A stretch of 64,000 nt of DNA. Origin: Tubiluchus corallicola. Its lineage: Eukaryota; Priapulida; Priapulimorpha; Priapulimorphida; Tubiluchidae. This document shows, piece by piece, positions 23,304 through 35,800 of this stretch. Numbering within the stretch: the first letter of the stretch is position 1; the number at the start of each line of letters is the position of its first letter. Below the pieces are notes generated by a model. The model made no database searches. It worked only from the letters and a program-made list of their open reading frames with translations, and was not told where the DNA came from. The stretch covers positions 248,001 through 312,000 of the forward strand of contig JAQGDQ010000106.1 in NCBI GenBank assembly GCA_030141605.1, given 5' to 3'. The position numbers and the translations under genes are program-made.

Positions 23304-26300
23304 CTGAAAAACAAAATAAATCTTTTATGATCATAAAAAAAACAATTTTCCTTTCGTAACATCTAAATTCCAAAAATAAGTTTTACAACATTTATTTCAA
23401 TTGTCAATAGGTAATATATCAGCACATTTTACAGAAGCAATGAGCTTCTTAAGATTTTAAACTTGTTTTCTCCACTAATATGACTTTGTGTGAAAAAAAA
23501 TTCATATTTATTCAAATTCAAATTTTATATTAATGCATATGAATGTCAACTATTTAGTTCAGTACTACTACAGGATGTCTGTACAAAGCATTGAAAACTT
23601 TGCAGGCTTCGTATAGACAGTGTAAACCTACCCGCATCACACAAGCTCCATTTTGCACAACTGTGATTGAATTCTTGCACAACTGTGCACGCTACTTCGT
23701 TATCACAACTGTTTTAATCTAAGGTAGCAAAAGTCAATTTTGTATAATGCCCGATATTTAAATCCCTTACATTTTTTACTTTTTGCTACTGCTATCTCTT
23801 TTTTTGAGAAAGTATGCTAAACCGTTCACAATTTAAAAAAGTTTGAAGACATGTAGCAGAAAGTTGTACACTTTTTAACAATGACATTTTGATTACCATA
23901 AAATGCAGATGAAAGACCACCTAAACCCAACTCACCTGGTAGTTTTTAAGCGGACCCAAAGCTCGTTAAATTTTTTTGTAGGTTCTCTGCAAAAAGGGAA
24001 ATATTGAAAATGTTTAGTGAACTAAACTACAAAATATTAATAAAGTTATATAAGTAAATAATTTCATTACTTTTATACAAAGTTTCTAATTCAAAAAAAC
24101 ATCAGTTGATTACATTCTATAGATTTTATCATTTTTGGTGATTGATGATTAAATTCATTATTGGTATAGTTCTGTATTCGCAATTACTTGATGTAAAAGC
24201 AAATTCTTTTATTAACCATGAAATTAGTCACTTCCATCATTAAATTTTGTGCTTTATTTGAAATGTGCTCTTTGCAAAATATGGTCTCAACCCAAAAGAA
24301 TATACTTATATGTACGTACGCTGTGCTCGTCTCCAATCGCACCCATAGGTCGTTAAACTTCCGTTCTTTGGATTTACTGCCTACATTCTCTTTTGCTAGA
24401 GCTCGTGTCACTGGAAGCTCATATTTTTCTTCCAGTGGCTCAACCGGGCCAGAAGGGCGCCGTCCGTTGAACGGATAAGCAGGACGACGGCCACGACGAT
24501 GCTTGCGACTTTTGACACGCTTTCTGAAACAGAAAAACACTTGATATTAAAAATGCTGAACTACAACGCATGTTTGATTAGGAAAAGCTGTCATCTGCTT
24601 GTACGTTTTGAACACAAATGAAACCTACATAGTATTAGATAAAATTTTAATAAAATACAAGGTATTATTTGGTTGCATCTGAAGCCTGTTTGCTATATAA
24701 GTTTTCTTCAACACAAAAATTGTGTTTAGGTTGTTGATGTGGGTTAACAGAGTTGTTAGTTGGCTCAATTAGCCCCATTTGGCCAAAATAACAATTGGGA
24801 AAGCTTAAACTTAAAGTGAAAATGAAAAACATGAATGCAAAAACGTATTGAACCTAGAAATTTCCAATTGAAAAAATCGGTTGCTAAATAACTCTAAGGT
24901 GGTTTAGCTTCAAGCTTCGAGGTTAGTAAATGTAGATGCAAAACCTGTAAAGCTGAAAGAATAAGGGAGCAAAAAGAAAGCCCTGGGGTGCACTATACAA
25001 ACTTTTACTTTTACACGGCATTCAAAATCTATGTCTTTGTAAAGCAGAAATTGAAATAACATAACTCTGTATGGCCTGTGTTTTGACTCATTATGTCATG
25101 AAAGCTGTTATTATGTTGTTAAATATTACACAAGCAACAGCTGCTATGCCAGTATGCTCATAGTTTCGTGCTGAGTGAAAAAAGTACATTTCCAGAACTG
25201 GGTTACGATTAACCAACACCCTGCAAAATTGTGACATTATTAAACTTAAACAGCAGCTTACAACATAATAATTAACTCAGTACCACTTATAGCAGAAACG
25301 AAAGTGTTATATAATTGGAGTCATTTATTTTAAAAGCGCTTATATAATCAGTTTGAGATTTAGATTTTTTAAGTCTGAATAACGTACAATACTGATAAAT
25401 ATTTGAATTTTTATTTCACAGTGAAATACTACATTTACGTAAATTATTTTTAACGTGATACAGTACAGTAAAACTAAATTGTAATAAAAACAGCTCAAGT
25501 GACAACTAAGATTAAATGAGCTATTTCACACTTATGCACTGATATCATTGCTTCCATGATCTTTTGAATCATTAAATAAAATCTAGATGTCAAAAAGGCA
25601 CAAAAATAAAAACACTTAATGGAAAGGGAGTACTGACCTATATACAGAAAAAGCCTCAACATAAAGGGATTATGAAACTGAAAATGCATTCGGCTTACTG
25701 GATTTTCCCTATCATTTGGGCACATATTTACTAATAGCTGTTACGGCTGGAATATAAGCCTAATAGTCTGTGGAAAACTGGTATTTTTACAAAGTACAAT
25801 TTTTATAGTAATTCTTTATACATTTTTTTGCCAGCCGGAGTATGCTCCACTTCGTGTCCAGCTTCCCGCATTATATCTATCACAGTCTGGTTGCCTAAGA
25901 AATGGCCTAAAACAAAAAAAAATTACATTTTAATTAATTTTATTAATTGCCCATTTGAACTTTTAATAACTGTCACTAAAATGTGTTTTTGCAGCTGCCA
26001 CTGTGAAGAGAAAAGCAGTCGTCCAGTACAAAGTTTAAACATCAGATTAAAACTCTGTGCCGAATTCCGTTTCAAACTACACGTATTGGCAATTGAGCAA
26101 GTTTTGAAGTTTGTGTGAAGTACCACCCACTCAGAGCCCCCATCTGGCAAGACCACATCACTTAAAAAACAACATTTTTTCCGTTTGCCTAACAATTACG
26201 TTTATCAGCATCGTCGTCATCATCATCGTCGTAGGCCTACTGATCTTCATGCACTCCATCTTAAAATGGATAACAATACAGATTCAGGAAGTAAAAGTAG

Positions 26301-29300
26301 TAGTTTGTTCAATCAGACCCCAATTTGTCCAGAGTAGGAGTAAAGGCTAGTTCCTTTCACAGATAAAAACCGCGCAGAGAGGATGATTTATTTTATTGAA
26401 GAACTACCGTTTACAAAGATGGTAATAAAATAAGCAAAAAGTAATTGTTTTTTAATAAAGTGGAAGTCAAAACGAGATGCGACCACCCACATTAAACAAA
26501 TTAAAAACCAAAAATTAAAACAGATACTTATAAGCTAAAATTAACAAATTTACAAAAATTAGAAAGAAAATGTGGGGCATAAAACGTAGCAAAAACTTAA
26601 AAAAGCATAATATGAATAGAAATTAAAATGAGAACGTATTTCTAAAATTATACCCAAATTTTACACGAAAAAAGGAAGTGGAGCTTAAAAAACTGAATAA
26701 AAGTTAGCAAAAGCTGAAAGTAAAAAATTTTACTTGAACAAAAAAGAAACGATGTTAATCTATGGGCTCTAACCAAAGTAAATGCATGTGCTTTATAACG
26801 ACTTGTGAAATAAAGTTACTTACTCAATGCTGTTTTACAGTAACAACACTTGAAAACGTTCTACTAAGGGGATATGGTCACAAGTACGAAACCGCAAAAG
26901 ACAAATCGACCTTTCTGAAGAGTGTTATTCGTTTCATTTGTTAGGAAATTTTCGTGGATATGTGGCCCACAGATGTGTAAAATCAATCCCAGGCTTTCAC
27001 TTGCAATCTTGCATTCCTCCAACTAATATTTTTACAAAATTCAAGGCACGATACAACAAAGCAGACTCCGTAAAACAAGGGTACGTCCCGTTTGTTGGTT
27101 TTTTTACCGCAAACATATTAGCGCGCTGGGTAGAAAAAGTATGCGATCTGTTTGTCGTGTTAGCATTGTAGTTTATCAACTGTTATCATCTTGCCAAAAT
27201 TATTTTATTTGAATCGTGCGATCTAGAGACTAAAGCGTTGTGTAGAGCTGACAATTATTCTGCCATTTTGTCCATCGCATGCATTCATGCATCGAATTAT
27301 TTTCACGGGAAGCCTGAAAGTTTCCAACTAAGCCTAAACTTGAACTCCAAGCAGTTACACCCATGATTTCAAGTTTCAAACAATCAGCGGTTTCAAATCA
27401 AGGTAGCCCAAAATGGCAAAAATACCGTTTAGCAAAGAGATAGCTGAAGTGGACATTATAAGATTCCTTTTATGAGATTCCAATGATGACCCTATCCCAA
27501 AGATACCAAATCTGTTTACCAACCACAGGGATCTTCACGTACGGCATCCCCATGGCTTTCAACCCCCCACACCGAAAAGTCCTGACAGTTGCTTACAGAT
27601 TAAGACGCTTTGCTCTATGCATAATTGTTTTCTTCGAGTTGGTGTTAATTACCTTTGTATGCAATTTTTTGTGCAAATGAAGCTTATTTTGGTCTACAGG
27701 AATATAGTGTCGAAGTAAACCAACATTAAAAGCCATACAATGCCACCTTATCAATAGCAGTTGAATCTTGAAACTTTCACGTGGGTGAACCTCAACCTAG
27801 TGTTAATCTAACTGATCCTACATTTCCTCGCAGTCCTAATCCTCCCAACAGGGATTCTTCCTTATGTCTCTATGCAAGCTCTCCCCACACGTGTTTCGGA
27901 TTTAATTAGTACCCTCCAGAGTGCGGAGCTACAGGCCTGAAACACCTTACGGCAATCAATTATCAATCATGGGTAATCAATTGGCGAATAAAAGTTTAAT
28001 TTTAGGAAGTTCAAAGAGCTCGGAATAAAAACATTAGGAATAAACGAACGAACTTTTTTATGAAGCGCTATTTTAGCTAAATACATCGCACTGGATAATA
28101 ATGTTTTCCCTCAGGCTGCAAATCGACGGGCAGCGAGCTTACATTTATTTGAAGATTTTAAGTAAATATAAGTTATTCGACAACTAATATAATCACAGAG
28201 GTAATTTTCATAAAAGATTCAATCAACGACAATCACAGGTCAAAGAGTGACGGATTGACTAATATCGCTTTGTTTTTTCCTTTTTATGTAATTATATAGC
28301 CATACAAGCACGGTAGCACCTAACGTCCGTTTTTAATTGCACAAAGAATCGGAGATTGTTGTTGACATTTTGCGACAAATGGCCAAGGCCACAATTGTCA
28401 GACTGAGTGTCAATTTGGGTGGCATCTATCAGAGGTCCGCTCAACTCATTTTTATAAAATTTATCGCGATTTAAGTGCTGCCTTCCATACAACCAATGTC
28501 TTTCAATTTTCTAGTTACGGTAGTAGAATGAATACCTGGCAAAAGGGAAAATAAATAAGTTAATATTCCTGGGCAAAAAATGTCTGCACAATCGTGCGGT
28601 ATAACTGAAAATAACTTCGAAAGAATCTCGATAAAATACAGCTGTAAGAGAGAACGGAATTTGTAAAACCACAAAAAAATAAAAAAATGTATGAAGGAGT
28701 AAATGGAAACAATGATAGACGAAAAAATGAATGAATGGATGAATAAACATTCAAAACATGTATTGTTTACTGTCTAAGATGTATAAGAATAAGGCAGTTT
28801 TAGCATAAATTCAATATTCACAAAACATTATAATTATTCAGTCAGAACAAACGTTTAGATAGCAATCCTATATAAATCGATCATAGATTAATTTCTGTCT
28901 TTAATCAGATGTTTATCTTTTATCTCTCTGGAAAAACAGACCACCCAGACACGAGCACCTCGTGTCCCGGATATCAAGCTAACTAAGGTTATCTCTCTGC
29001 CATCATCTAACATTCCTCAGTTAATGTGATATCTCATCAAACATCTTACTTCTGTTTATCCTGTGGGAGCTTAGGAATCTTCCCTGCTAATGACGGGAGC
29101 AATCAAAACTTCAAAACATTGCGAGGTAAAGTGGAAAACACTGATGAAGTACATAGGCTGGGCAGAGTTTAACAAGTGACGTCTGTGGTTTAACAAATCA
29201 ATAACCGATTAAATCACGTGTAGGCGGTGAAACGGTCATATCACAGTCCGCACAAATAAGTGAAAATTAGTGCTTTTTTATGTTTTAACTACAAACTCCT

Positions 29301-32300
29301 TTCTATGTCTACATCAATATCTGTCAAGTAAAGCCGCGGAATCCCTTGCCAGATACCAATCTGCTGCACAAACCTTATTTCGTTATTTATGCGTTGTTTT
29401 TTGTCCTTTATCATTACGCTCTCATCATAATGTGATGACTGCAGTGTCATCAACAAACTGCTTTGTCAATATAATTACTTACTTAACATTTTATCAGCAA
29501 ATTAGTTTAACAGAATGGATTATAAGTTCATAATTTTGCCAACAAATGAAAATTACTTTGCAAGTTGTTTTATTGAGCGAATATTGCACGGATAAATTAC
29601 TGAGTTTTTATTGGTAGCCATGGCTATATAAAATTTCATTCACTCTTGTATCGAAAATGAAAATGAAACATGAATATGTACTGTTTTAATTTAGAAGACA
29701 ATCGCGTCAATATTAATTTGGCCCACTCATTCATTCACCACAGAATATGTAAAATAATATATTTCTACAGTAGTCATATTAGATACAAAATTAATATGTA
29801 CAACCAAATTGAGCATTAGGTCTAGCAAACCAGTAAGGCTGCTGCAGCGCCTCATCCTGGCATATAGTCAGCTGAATGGAAGGTTGCAAACATCAAAGGA
29901 AAACGGCCTGCTAATGATAATAAACGCAATTCAATGCTAAGAGCGCGAACTATAATTATATTTGCACCAAAATGGGATGAAGTTGGCCTCTAAGCTATTC
30001 AGATAATCCAGTAGCCAGCTAGGGAAAGCCTACCATATAAGTAGAAACTTGTTTATCACTAGTAATTCATCTATTGAGGATAAAAGAAACCTATGTGGAA
30101 CGGTGGTGTAGCGAGTAAAATACTACGTTAAGTCCGTTCAAACATTGTACCATCAACGTTAGGCTTATTCACGTGTGTTAGTAAAAAGAATATTAATGAA
30201 TCATAGTATACATCCATCAACAAAGCCACAAACTCCTATGCACTAGTTTATCAATTAAGGTTCTACATTCACCTCTTTTCATTAAAACTGCTCGAACTTT
30301 GCCACCCAATTCCCTTCCGCTAAAATGGAACTTCCCTGGTTCGATTTTGCCACTACAGGTACGATGTTGCCACTCCAAGCAAACTCACTAACAACTTGTA
30401 GCAGCTTTTCTAACAAATGCAGCGTCGGTCACATAATTAAATTGTTCTTACAAAGATAATGTCAGGCGGCACGCTTTCATCTTACCGCAGAAATTAACCG
30501 AACAGATTGAGTTATAGATAAATTTTCCGCCTCTTCACCTCGCTCAGGCATTTATACAGGCTGATCCACAATCACTGCAAATCTAACAGCAGTATGGACT
30601 TGCCATAATCATTTCTCCTAGTTTAGTAACCGCCCTAAATTCTACCAGACTCTAAGCACTTAACAGAAATGACAGTAGGAAATGAAAGGCCTGATGCATA
30701 TTAGATTAAATACGAAGCCAAACGCTTTGTTATTTGTCAATGTAGCAGTATATCACCAGTCATGCAAGTTATTTGTAAGCGCAGCGTTATCAATGTATTT
30801 TTGTTATTTTCATTGTAAACTCATGTGAACAGAATTGACAGTAATAAATTGTATGTGGAATTGAGTATTATTGTTTTTCTCTAAAACACCACTGTGTGCA
30901 GAGTTGCGGGCAAGTGATGGCACTCAAATAGATCAGGCCAGGCAAGGTTAGCTCAGGTTAGAAACATGTTCAATCAAGGCAGGCCAGGACAAACTGAGTA
31001 AGGTTAAGCATGTAAATCAGTCTGAGCAAAGTCATCATACATTATACAAGGTGAATTACGCCTGGCAACCTTACGTTAGATGAACAGGTCATTAGGTCGT
31101 CGTCAAATGAGACCTCATGAAACTCTAAACTAAAGCAACAGCCTACGAAGATCGCTAATAATACTTAAATGTACTCACTTACGTGAACTTCATCAGACGT
31201 TTACTTGAAGAAAGAACTTCAAGATTTCTACAGTTGCAGAGAAAATATCTGCCAAGACCGAGAATATGGACATTAGGAGAAATGAAAAATAGTAGAAAAA
31301 CTAATGCTAGTGATTTTGGGTCACCACATACATTGAAACTTGAAGCCCATACAAAGCTGAAAGCCAGGCGACAGGAAATGTCAACGACTACGGGCCGCCT
31401 AGTTTATAAGGGAAGGGAACGACTGGGTAGAATTGAAATATAAGAGGCCAACTTAGTGGCATACTTTTTGTCAAATTTATCGAGACAGTCTCGTGAAACT
31501 CAAATATCGAAGCCGGAAAACAAAATTTTGCACTATTGTTCGAACTAAATAGGAATGTAAATAGATAAAAAAAGATGTACACTCCACAGAAATTTGAAAT
31601 GTGGCAAAATCGACTGTACTTTCGGGTCATCACACGCGGGAAGAAACCCGCTAATTCTAAGGTTGTCGAAATGGCGTGAAACCTTACTGTCGAAGTTAAG
31701 GGGCCACCCCGTACTTTCAAGGAATACAGGCAACTCGTGAAAAAGTGGCAACTATTTTCGTGACACATTGTACACGCGAGGAGATACATACAGACTTTAA
31801 GGACCATCACAATCAGTGAAACTTTACATTCGAAGTCAGGCGGGAGCTACTTTCGCGCCACCCTGTGTTGCCTGGAATGCAGGAAGCTCAAAAAGAAACC
31901 TGTACAGGAAGCTGAAATGTGTTGGCAGTGTGTCGGGATCAAACACGCCGACAGAAGCGAACATTCATCCCGTGGATGACTCGGCGGTGGTGGATGCAAT
32001 TATCTTTCATATACCACGTGTTCTGCCTACACGCCATACATCTATGTCTTTTTAGGCGACTATTTTTAGTCGGCAAGACCTGAAGATAAACTTTCCTGCT
32101 CATTTCGCACAGCTTGAACCGCAAACAAGATTTCTACAGTTGCAGAGAAAATATCTGCCTCTGCCAAGACCGAGAATATCACTTCTCTCTATATTCTATA
32201 AGTGAATTCGACACGAAAAATGGGACAAGGAACTATAAGTCAGAAAAAACTACGGAAACGATGAAAACCATATTTTATCTGCTTTTTATCTATTTTTTGT

Positions 32301-32797
32301 ATTAAGACGAACACCATAATATCAATCAAGGAAACTAAAACGAAAGTAAAAAAACAGAAACACTTGTTTCATGTCTTGAGGTGTTGCTAAGTTAATCTTA
32401 TTTTGTTACTAACACATTTGCTGTGACCTTGACCTTTGATCCTTCTGACCTCAAAAGCTCTTCTGCAGGTTAAAAAATCTTTGTATCAAATTTGTTCGTT
32501 TTGCAATCTTTTTATGTATAATTAGCTTAGCTTAGACATTAGCTTTGTGACTGCACTTTTGACTCTGTGTGAAAACGACCTTTGGTCCTTAATCTCAAAA
32601 GTGCTAGTGTATATTAAAAAATATTCTTTCTCAAATCTGTTTTGCAATTGCTACTTGATCACAAAACCAGTTGTAGCATATGTAAAATGATCCCAATAAG
32701 TTTAATTATATTTTCATCATTTGGTGTGAATAAATAGTGGCACCAGACAAACTGACAAACACTGACAAACAAACGGACAGACAAACTTACAAACAAA

Positions 32798-32839
<42 letters not shown>

Positions 32840-35800
32840 TTTGTTTGTCATTTTGTCTGGTGCCACGTATGTATAGTATATATGAGTTTGTCACAAAATA
32901 AGATTAACTTAGCGGCACTTCAAGACAAGCAACAAGGAGTTTCAAGTGTTTACTCTTGTTTTAGCTTTGATTGATTATATATATATAATTCAGTGCCTAA
33001 TTATCAGTGTAGTTATGTAGCCATGTATATAAACATAACCATCTTAACAATAACCATATTATAAACTAGTATGAAATAAATTGCACATAAATATAATAGG
33101 AAACATAGTTATCTGTTTAAAAATGTAAAAACTGCAAAATTGTTGCTCTTCCAGAATTTTGTATTATTATCAGATAAACTAGTTACATTGACAGTTACTA
33201 AGTGCATTAACGAATGTAGGTAAAAATGGCAACGGTAAAAATTGGACAGGAAAAAATGACACAAATGGAAAAATGGGCAAAAATTGTACAGGAAAAAATG
33301 ACACAGAAAAAAATGGCACAGGAAAAAATAGCACCATAAATGGCACAAATGAAAAAGTAAGTAAAATGACACAGGAAAAAGGGCACACTTAGCAATTTAT
33401 GTGCTTAGGGTTAGGGTTACAGTGGAGTATAATTATGTTTATATTTTTAGTTATTTTTACCTCTGCCAAGGAAGTTATGCTTCAACACAGTTTGTTTATT
33501 TGTTCATCTGTTTGTTTGGTTGCTTTTTGTCTGTTATGGCAGTAACTCTATTACTCAAAAACTATCTAACAGATTTCCAAAAAACTTTGTAAAGAAAGGT
33601 GGGTATAGAGTGCCAAAATGGGAATCTTTTCGCCGTTTCTTTTTGAGCAAAATTCGTGGAGGTCTTAGAGGGAGTGTTTAGTAATTGTTTTTTATTATCT
33701 CCACCAGGACACACAACTACGAGTTAGTTCCAGGTTCCCTTTCGAGAAAATCTCGCTTGTAAAACTGCATAACACTATCTGTAACTTTTGCTTATGAATG
33801 TGTATAACCCCTATAAGGTGACTTGGCACGTATATGTGTCAGTCTATTACTACCGCCAAAATTAAAGGTAAAAAAGGTAGATAAACACTATGTGGAACAT
33901 CCAAGCATTATTGATTATAAATCCATTTAATGGACAAATATTTTGAGTCTTTTGCTAGAATTAGACGAATAAGATTAGGATTGTTTGGCTTTGGCAGAGA
34001 TCTGCTTCCAACTGAGCACATTCTAGTGTTATTATAGAAATCAACTGCATCGAAATAACATAAGTTATTTCCTACTTTTCCATTTTTCCTGTACTATTTT
34101 TACCTACTTTTCCTTTTGTGTCATTTTTTCCTGTGCCATTTTTATCTGTGCCATTTATTCCTGTGCCATTTTTACGGAGCTATTTTTTCTGATGCCATTT
34201 TTACCTACTTTTCCATTTGTGTCATTTTTTCCTGTGCCATTTTTACCATGCCATTTTTTCCGTGCCCTTTTTACCACGCACTGCAGTAACAATATCAGAG
34301 CAGTAGTTATCATTTAGCCAAATACACAAAAGAAACATAATAATTGAAAACTGTATAGATACTCTCCAGTATTACCAGTTCATATTAATCTTGTTCACAT
34401 ATTTGTTCAGCAATCAAGAGATTATCCTTATTTACTGAGAGATTGCAAAAGGTAACAAAGTAGCAGCTATTTGGAACGGTTTTTCCTTTAATAGGAATAA
34501 ATAAGTTAATGCGTGAATGAATGTAGTAATAGATACTTAGCAACGCAATTTATCCAAATAGTATCATGGAATGACGATAAACATTTTACAATGGTGACAT
34601 TCATTGTAAACATTGGCCACACAGAACTCTGGTTAGAAGAAAATAACTGAACTGGGAGAGGGAAGTACAAAAGATGCGTTAGTTTCCAGATGAACGAGGA
34701 ATGTAATGCAAAACTACTAAGCTAGGTTTTCCAAGTAGCACAAAGTGTCATTCATTTACAAAACACAAAGGTCAACTAAATACAGTCGACATGCATGTGA
34801 TAACCATTTAAGTGTTCTCTACGTCTGTGCATTGGGTTATATGGTTATGTATCAAAACAAAACAGAGAAGCTACAAAAAATGATATAAAGCATGCCAGCC
34901 GTTCTCAACACAAGTTGCAAAAAGTGTGCCAAAAATGGCTTTCCATTTTTCCCAAATCGCTGAAAATATTTAATAACAGGACAAGAGATCGAGTTGTTTC
35001 ACTTGGTGTGAAACTAGCTAAAAATGCTCCTTAGGAAGTGAAATCCTATAGAGAGTGTCTCATAAGTCACTATACAATTTACATTTTCTATATTTTTTAG
35101 CAATCAAAGCAAAATGTTTGAAAATTGGTACAGATAAACTAAAACCTTGGCAATTTTTTTAGTCAAGTTAGTCAAAAATTTGGAAAGAATTACTGCAATA
35201 GTAGGATTTGCTATTTTCACTCCCATTTTCAGGGACCTCAAAAGCCAATCCAATGGCACGTCGGGCATCTTGCATTGAAACCCATTAAAGTCTCTTACAA
35301 CCCATGAGATGTGAGAAAGGGTTGTATCTTGTCGAAAAACTGCACTGTTAAATGTGAGAAAATAGTGTGGTCCATATGGTGCTCCGAATTTTCACAGAAC
35401 GTCAGTTGGCGATTGAAGGACCTCGTGCCAGGCTGATTTCGCACATCATTTTTAACATTACTGTCATTGCCATAGCACAGGGCTAAGTCACAGAGTTCCA
35501 GTCAAACAATAAATAAAAAGAATTGCTAAAAGCTCCTTCCGAATTATGTAAGAGCTTATCAAGACTGAAGAAATTTAAAAATGAAATTATAATTCAAAGT
35601 GTATAGTGACACTTTTGAGAAACCCTGTATATCATATAAGTGTGCTAAATTTGTAGCAAGGAACTTTCACACATGGAAGCTGCAAATACAACAACAACAA
35701 AAATGAAACTTCATTATACTTAATGTATTCGTATAATCATGTAGTCACCGCTCCAGTTATTTCTGAATATTGTAGCAATCACAACGATTAATTATACCGT

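Noticed and set aside
31388-31810. 140-codon minus-strand ORF
   Set aside because: It runs across degenerate tandem repeat units, and its composition follows the repeat.
33109-33395. Phe/Cys/His-rich ORFs on the minus strand
   Set aside because: Translation of the 15-bp minisatellite, visible as repeated SFFPVPFF-like units.
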